The position numbers and the translations under genes are program-made. Below, one piece after another: positions 58,612-64,000 of a stretch of DNA of 64,000 nucleotides. This DNA comes from Umbelopsis ramanniana AG (lineage: Eukaryota; Mucoromycota; Umbelopsidomycetes; Umbelopsidales; Umbelopsidaceae): contig NW_026252140.1 of assembly GCF_025399195.1 (NCBI RefSeq), positions 112,701 through 176,700 of the forward strand. The letters run 5' to 3'. The notes beneath the pieces are model-generated. The model saw only the letters and a list, made by a program, of their open reading frames with translations. It searched no databases and was not told the DNA's origin. How positions within the stretch are numbered: position 1 is the stretch's first letter; each line of letters begins with the position of its first letter.

Positions 58612-60475
58612 CTAAACGGGAACGCCTCTGTTGATCTTGACGGCTTTCACTTGCGTATACTCAGCAAGAACGTACTCCCCTCCTTCACGGCCAAATCCAG
58701 ATTCTTTGTAACCACCGAGCTGTTGATTCGAATGTCAGCTTATGTATACAACATATGACTCTCATATCAGTAAACTTACCGGACTGGCAGTGTCAAACAT
58801 GTTAATACAGTTGACCCAAACGATACCAGACTATCGCGTAATAAATAAGATTATTATACAGTTACATGAATAAATTTATATCTGCACACTTTACCTGAAT
58901 CTCGTCTGAAACACTCAAACATGTGTCTAAGTTTTGAGAGAACACAGCAGCTGCCAAACCATACTCAGTATTGTTTGCAAGTTGAATGGCTTCATCTCTG
59001 TCCTTGAACTTAGATACGCACACAACGGGACCAAAAATCTCTTCCTTCATAATTTTCATGTCCTCTTTGACGCCTGTAAAGACTGTGGGCTGAATATAAT
59101 AGCCTTCGTTGCCCCATCTTTCTCCTCCAAGGGCAACGGTGGCCCCTTCTTGCTTGCCAGCTTCGATGTACCCCATCACGCGGTCATACTGAGTTTTCGA
59201 TACTTGAGGACCATGAATAGTGGAACCTTCTAGTGGGTTGCCAATGGGTGCATACCCAATGTATTCCTTGAAACGCTTGATAAAATCGTCATAGATGCTT
59301 TCCTGCACATAGATGCGAGATCCAGATGTACAAACTTGACCTTGATGAAAATAAATTCCACGGTATGCCCACTTGACCGCCTTATCAATGTCTGCATCTT
59401 CGAAAATGATATTGGGTGATTTTCCACCAAGCTCAAGTGTTACTTTTTTCATATTGCTTTCCGCAGCTGCTTTCATGACAAGACGCCCAGCTCTCGTACT
59501 TCCAGTGAAGGTGATCTTTCTTACAGTCTTGTGGCGGCTCAAGAGCTCTCCAGTAGTTTCTCCGTATCCAGTTATAATGTTGATAACACCAGGAGGGAAC
59601 CCAGCTTCCTTTGCAAGAGCCGCTATCTTGAGAGCAGAAAGAGGTGTAATCTCCGAGGTTTTTGCTACAATAGTGTTGCCAGTAGCAAGCGCTGGGCCAA
59701 GCTTCGTCATGAGTAGTAAACTTGGACTGAAAGACTCAATTAGTCATTAAAATTGTACCATCATGTTTATCATAGTGTACTCACAAGTTCCAAGGAACAA
59801 TGGCTGCACAAACGCCAATAGGCTCGTGACGAGTCATTGTCAATACTCCCGCTACTTCGATTACCTTTCCTTGTAGCTTGTCTGCCCAACCAGCAAAGTA
59901 TCTCAAACATTCTGACAGAAATTTTACATCAACGTTACGAGCAAACGTTATTGGTTTTCCACCGTCGACAGTCTCAATCTGAGCAATCTCTTCTTGATCA
60001 CGCTCAATTAAGTCTGCCAGACGTAGCATTAAATCGCGTCTATCAGAGGGAGTTGTTTTTGACCAGACTTCTTTATAGGCCTGTTTCAAGTCACTCTTGT
60101 TATCATACATGTCTACGTTTAGCTATCAATATTCAAAATACATACCTTGTCCGCAGCAGATACTGCTGCATCTACTTCTTCTTTACCAGCTGGAGTGCAA
60201 AGTCAGCCCAATTCCTCAATTTTTGTCTGTCTGTTATTGTAGTATTCAAAGATACATACCTGCCTCCACTTTGAGGATCACCTTTTCATTGGTAGGGTTC
60301 ACAACTTCGATTTGAGAGCTGCCACTGACGAACTCATTGTTGATGAACAGCCCCCTCTGCACTGAAAATGATGTCTTAGTAAATCTGATAGGAAGGTACA
60401 AATGCTTTGAAAAACTTTACATTGAAGTTCATATCCTAGATCCGTGGTGTACTTTGTAATTAAATCTGATGCCAT
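58612..60475 (-). CDS. NAD(P)-dependent aldehyde dehydrogenase
   Basis: 495 residues in seven exons (60475-60421, 60361-60260, 60189-60146, 60080-59785, 59726-58895, 58830-58780, 58719-58612), all GT-AG and in frame. It oxidises aldehydes to acids. Sequence order: GLFINNEFVSGSSSQIEVVN, VDAAVSAADKAYKEVWSKTT, PIGVCAAIVPWNFPSLLLMT, KTSEITPLSALKIAALAKEA, ITFTGSTRAGRLVMKAAAES, catalytic glutamate about residue 264 in TLELGGKSPNIIF, catalytic cysteine about residue 298 in QGQVCTSGSRIYV, EEIFGPVVCVSKFKD, SGIVWVNCINMFDTASP, LGGYKESGFGREGGEYVL. Length, spacing and the C-terminal YTQVKAVKIN agree with ALDH1/2-type class enzymes without a presequence, so cytosolic. Several exons are tiny (44-55 nt and 51 nt). 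Confidence 0.95.
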
Positions 60476-62531
60476 GATTTATAATAAGAGGGGGTAATTA
60501 CCAAATGTGTTGTACTTTTTATATGATTTTCTTGTGAATTGTCAGCAGGGTGTGTTGCAACAAGTTTGTTACACATGATTCCAATAAAACATCATCTCAA
60601 AGTTTGACACTGTCCAAATCAGTCAAAATGTTGTTTCATCCCACAGCCACGTTCCGTGGCTATGAGGATAGTTAGGCAGCCAAAAAACCACGCATTTCAA
60701 TGGCTTCAAGTAGAATAGCATTTATGTACTTCTCCTAGAGTGAAGAAGGCGGTAAAGTAGCTTCATGTTGATTGCACGGGAAGAAGTCGTTGGAGCAAAA
60801 TATATTTGGTTGGTAGCAGTCATTAGTTGAACTGATGCAATGCTGTGGCTCAGCTTTGGCGTTTCAAATTGACTGTATTGATTCTTGCCATTGACTCAAA
60901 TATGCGAGCGCTATTACTTAAGGTAAGGCGTCCCATTCGTCAGCAAGCGCCTTAGCACCAACTTAAAAACATCACGATTTGGCCTATTACAAAATAGTCG
61001 TACTGCACGTTAAATCACACTTCATTGAAGTAGGCCACTTCTGTAATTTGTAGGGAGCCTCCTCAGCCGTTTTGATGGGCTTAAGCAATTATGGTGCATA
61101 GATCATGATTTGTATTTCGATTGCTTCCGTGTGACAGAAATCAGCAGCATATAAAAGCACTATCGTAGATACTTGAAGCACAATGATATGTATTTGCTTA
61201 CCAATGGCCGTTCAAATAATGCAGTATACTGATGGATCCATTGTGTGAATTATGTAATGTAAGTGAGACATGAGAAGAAATTATTACTGGCTGCCTGAAA
61301 TATGACTTAAACACTGCCCCACCTATACCCTTGCAGTTAAAGTTGGCATGCATAAATGGGAGCTGCATATCATTACTAAGGATTATGCGCCTCCAGATAC
61401 AAAATGATTGTGGCAATTTTTTTCTCTTTTAAACCTTATAGGAGGCGGTCCGAGGGGCTATATCTTCGCTGTCAAGTAAAGTCAAGTAGGTAGTAGATGT
61501 CTTTGAGGAAGAGAAGCCAGATGAGTACTTGGCTGAGCAAATGATGGCTCTAGTCCTTATGAATGTCTGCAGAAGACTGTTGCGAAGCTCATCTTGCCAT
61601 AGTGCTATATTTTCAACAGCAATTAATAAGAAATTTGAAATAGTAGTACGGAGGCTACAAAAGCCAGTAAGATTGCGCTGTATATGAGAAGAATAACCGT
61701 TGACATCTGTGATAGTATCGATAGCAAGTATTACAAAGACTTTAGCGTCGTAGACTTACGGCCAACACACAAAGACAGTTTATTTTTTGTTCATACGAGT
61801 AAAATCGGTAACATAAATCACTGGAAAGAGTTTAATTTTGCTGGGAAGGCTCTACCTACCCATCCCACCTGCAAATGGGCACAGTAGCCTGCAGGAGGTG
61901 TAAACGCAGATTCCAGATTGAAACAAACGGAGTAAGAGTGTCTTATAAATGAAAACAAGTACTTATTCAGCAGAAGTAGGAGGACTACAATTTTTCCATC
62001 GCACTTGCATTGCTAGGACAGCGAGAAGAATGTGGGTAGAAAGCTACGAATCCCAACTACAAACTGCAAATGTCCGTTGACAGGTTGAGGTCGAAATTAT
62101 ACTTCATATATACTGTATCCAGACATCGTCATTTTCCGAATGGAACTAAATGGAACTGAAGATTGCGAATTTGCGAAATAAGTAGAAGATTGGATTTCAT
62201 TTGTCCTAGATGCATCTGTTGGAGTGACCACAACGGTCAATGTAGACACGATTGAGCACGGTCCATTAACGAAATTTGGGTAGAATTTAGTATTCTTGAT
62301 GAAACGCAAACGTTTTGCGCAACACACTATGGAGAAATGAATAATGAGTTCAAAAGAAACGACAACTCTTAATTAAACTTGATAATTTTCTTCTGATGAT
62401 GATGATACCATAAATCAATTTATGTGGGAGCATCAATACATTTATTATCACAAGCTGACAGCCAAGCAGGTGAGCATGCTTGCCACAGGAAAGTAACAAC
62501 GAAGCTATTTCAATAACGTTGAATGTTTATA
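60476..62531. other. 2 kb gene-poor region
   Basis: No complete gene; an open remnant near 61442-61887 is listed separately. The rest is AT-rich with short frames. A GATGATGATGAT run lies at about 62395-62407. Confidence 0.4.
61442..61887 (+). other. protein-like open remnant, unknown
   Basis: Two open stretches in different frames look codon-like: one around 61442-61686 (for example EEEKPDEYLAEQMMALVLMN) and one at 61684-61887 (DFSVVDLRPTHKDSLFFVHT). They overlap slightly and do not form a complete gene. They may be an old broken gene or an uncalled spliced one. No family recognised. Confidence 0.3.
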
Positions 62532-62789
62532 TCAATAGTCGCATTCGACAGAAGTAGCAAAACCTAAATCTTTAACACACTTTCGGAATGACCCTTCTTT
62601 GCTGACCGGCAAAGTGCAATATAATGTGTTGTTTTTGAAATTCGAGCCTCCAGTGTTCTTCAAGCAACAGTCCGAGACTTTGGAAAAGCTGATCTTGAAG
62701 CCTTGTACTTCACAGATTGAGTTACCGTCATATGCAAGAGCCAAGGTGATCAGCGCAGTCAACATCAGGGTAAGCAGAGTCCATTTCAT
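62532..62789 (-). CDS. small secreted six-cysteine protein
   Basis: Single-exon 85-residue protein. Residues 1-19 are a classic signal peptide (MKWTLLTLMLTALITLALA). The mature part of about 66 residues has six cysteines at 26, 41, 42, 58, 71 and 83, pattern C-x14-CC-x15-C-x12-C-x11-C, enough for three disulfides, and one N-glycosylation sequon (NNT at 53-55). It is rich in Lys, Ser, Asn and Phe. Hydrophobins have eight cysteines and plant-type defensins other spacings, so it is neither. Small secreted cysteine-rich proteins in fungi are commonly effectors, antimicrobial peptides or wall-associated proteins; the sequence does not tell which. It sits alone in a gene-poor end of the window. Confidence 0.75.
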   Translation of the reverse strand: MKWTLLTLMLTALITLALAYDGNSICEVQGFKISFSKVSDCCLKNTGGSNFKNNTLYCTLPVSKEGSFRKCVKDLGFATSVECDY

Positions 62790-64000
62790 TTTTGTTTCTT
62801 GTAAAAGCGACTTGTAAAGCGACTTGAAGTTTCTCCCAATCTGTAAAGCAAACTATCCTCTTTTTTATGTGCTACTTTCTAGGGGGAATTCTCCGCTCAG
62901 AAACCGCAGATCAGGCTATTTTAAGCGACAATGCATGGATATGCGACTCATGTTCTTCAATTTTTGCAGACGAGCATATTAGTTGAGCCCTGTCCGCGCT
63001 TCGATCCGATAGTTGGACACAACAGTGTGTAGCGCAATGTTGACATCTGGTCGTTCTGGCGTGCAACCGCCCACATATCGTCATAGCACAGTAGTTCACC
63101 TTAACGCACTCTTCCAAAATATGTTGAATGGAAATAACCAACGACCTTTAAGCGCTGTGTCGATTGTTCGGGTTGTAAACAGTTCACTATGAGGTGTTAT
63201 TTTCGAATCAAGCACCGAAGGACAGTGGATACCACTTGTTGTGGCAAAAATAAGCTGATCATATTGTTTCCGAGTATACCAAATACAGCATCGGTCCAAT
63301 TACCATCGAAATTATCTTACATGTCTCAGAGAAAAAAGCACAAGCAGAACTTGATCAAATTTATTTTAACGCCAATCCATACTGCCCAAATAAAAGAGCA
63401 ATGCACAACCGGCCGCCTTGTAAATCTTCAATCCTGATACCCTCTTCCTCTCATAAAGGGTAACGCAATTTGGCCGTTAGGTGGTATCTAAGCAGGTGAC
63501 TTCTGGCAGATCCGCATATGGTTATACGGAAATGTTCTTACATTTGTATATCTTCGCATGTCGGAGAATGATCTGAGGTTCGGCTGGAAATGTTCAGATC
63601 AATGTTGGATAGGCTTAGGCGCAAGCGACTTACGCAATTCGAGGTGTGTCCAAGATACTCGAAGAGAGATGATTATACAACTGCTAATATCTTACAATCT
63701 GCACATGTTGCGGCAGAAAGGATAAAACTTGTTAGTGATACATCACTAATATGTAACAGTGCACGGTGGAATATATTGAATGAAAGATATCACCGTGGCT
63801 GTTTGGAAGTGTCTGCTCGGTCATTCTTATGTGTGGACAAAATGAAATTGAAGACTTTCCCTTGCTTATGATTATTTCGTTGCGGATTGTCTCTAATATG
63901 CTGTTGAACATGTGTCTTCTCTACTCCCAATCCAATAGAGTTCTTAGTGGATGCATATTATTCAATTCGTAGAACTTTAAGGAATCTTTTATTGCGAAAG
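62790..64000. other. gene-poor end of window
   Basis: 1.2 kb with short open frames on both strands (for example 63096-63299 minus, 63590-63871 plus) that lack signals of real genes. No element ends, RNA genes or repeats recognised. A gene continuing beyond the window cannot be excluded. Confidence 0.4.

Noticed and set aside
59373-59750. Long open frame on the plus strand opposite the aldehyde dehydrogenase
   Set aside because: Exact antisense of strongly conserved ALDH coding sequence; a frame shadow.
62393-62408. GATGATGATGAT microsatellite
   Set aside because: Only about four units, common in fungal spacers.

Overview
The window is nuclear DNA of a filamentous fungus, most likely an early-diverging one (Mucoromycota, probably Mucorales-like). 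Genes are compact, with many 50-95 nt GT-AG introns and AT-rich spacers. Several families seen here are missing from yeasts: a Twinkle-type mitochondrial helicase, an Integrator subunit 2 homologue and a TMCO6/importin-alpha-like IBB-ARM protein. Other genes are typically fungal: Zn2Cys6 regulator, Opy2-like anchor, Sur7/PalI protein, Kre9/Knh1-type wall protein, GH125 mannosidase. The lineage is inferred from gene content, not from a search.

Layout. 0-5 kb: 3' part of the Twinkle helicase gene and the IBB-ARM gene. 5-10 kb: cytochrome P450, ribosomal protein eL30 and mitochondrial EF-Ts (eL30 and EF-Ts share a divergent promoter). 10-17 kb: a four-helix membrane protein with two GC-AG introns, a coiled-coil protein, a doubtful small gene, a UBP zinc-finger protein and a GNAT acetyltransferase. 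17-30 kb: Opy2-like membrane protein, GDSL hydrolase, Sur7/PalI protein, a BTB-BTB-CAP-Gly protein, a CS-Sel1-tail-anchored protein and a polytopic membrane protein. 30-41 kb: a Zn2Cys6 regulator with a 7-nt microexon, the C-terminal half of an Integrator subunit 2 gene, a zinc alcohol dehydrogenase and a stand-alone adenylation enzyme. 41-53 kb is the densest part: mitoribosomal uL5m, Prp43 helicase, acyl-CoA thioesterase, PDCD2/Tsr4, GH125 and a disordered protein. 53-64 kb is gene-poor: one broken gene of unknown family, a Knh1-type membrane protein, an aldehyde dehydrogenase, an open remnant and a six-cysteine small secreted protein.

There is no single operon-like system. The genes do group loosely by job: ribosome production and translation (eL30, EF-Ts, uL5m, Prp43, PDCD2/Tsr4), cell surface and osmosensing (Opy2-like, Sur7-like, Knh1-like, GH125), and redox or acyl metabolism (P450, ADH, ALDH, adenylation enzyme, thioesterase). 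All exon boundaries were read by eye from splice consensus, frame continuity and recalled family sequences. Two junctions (BTB gene, Integrator gene) cannot be made in-frame with plain GT-AG splicing and are flagged.
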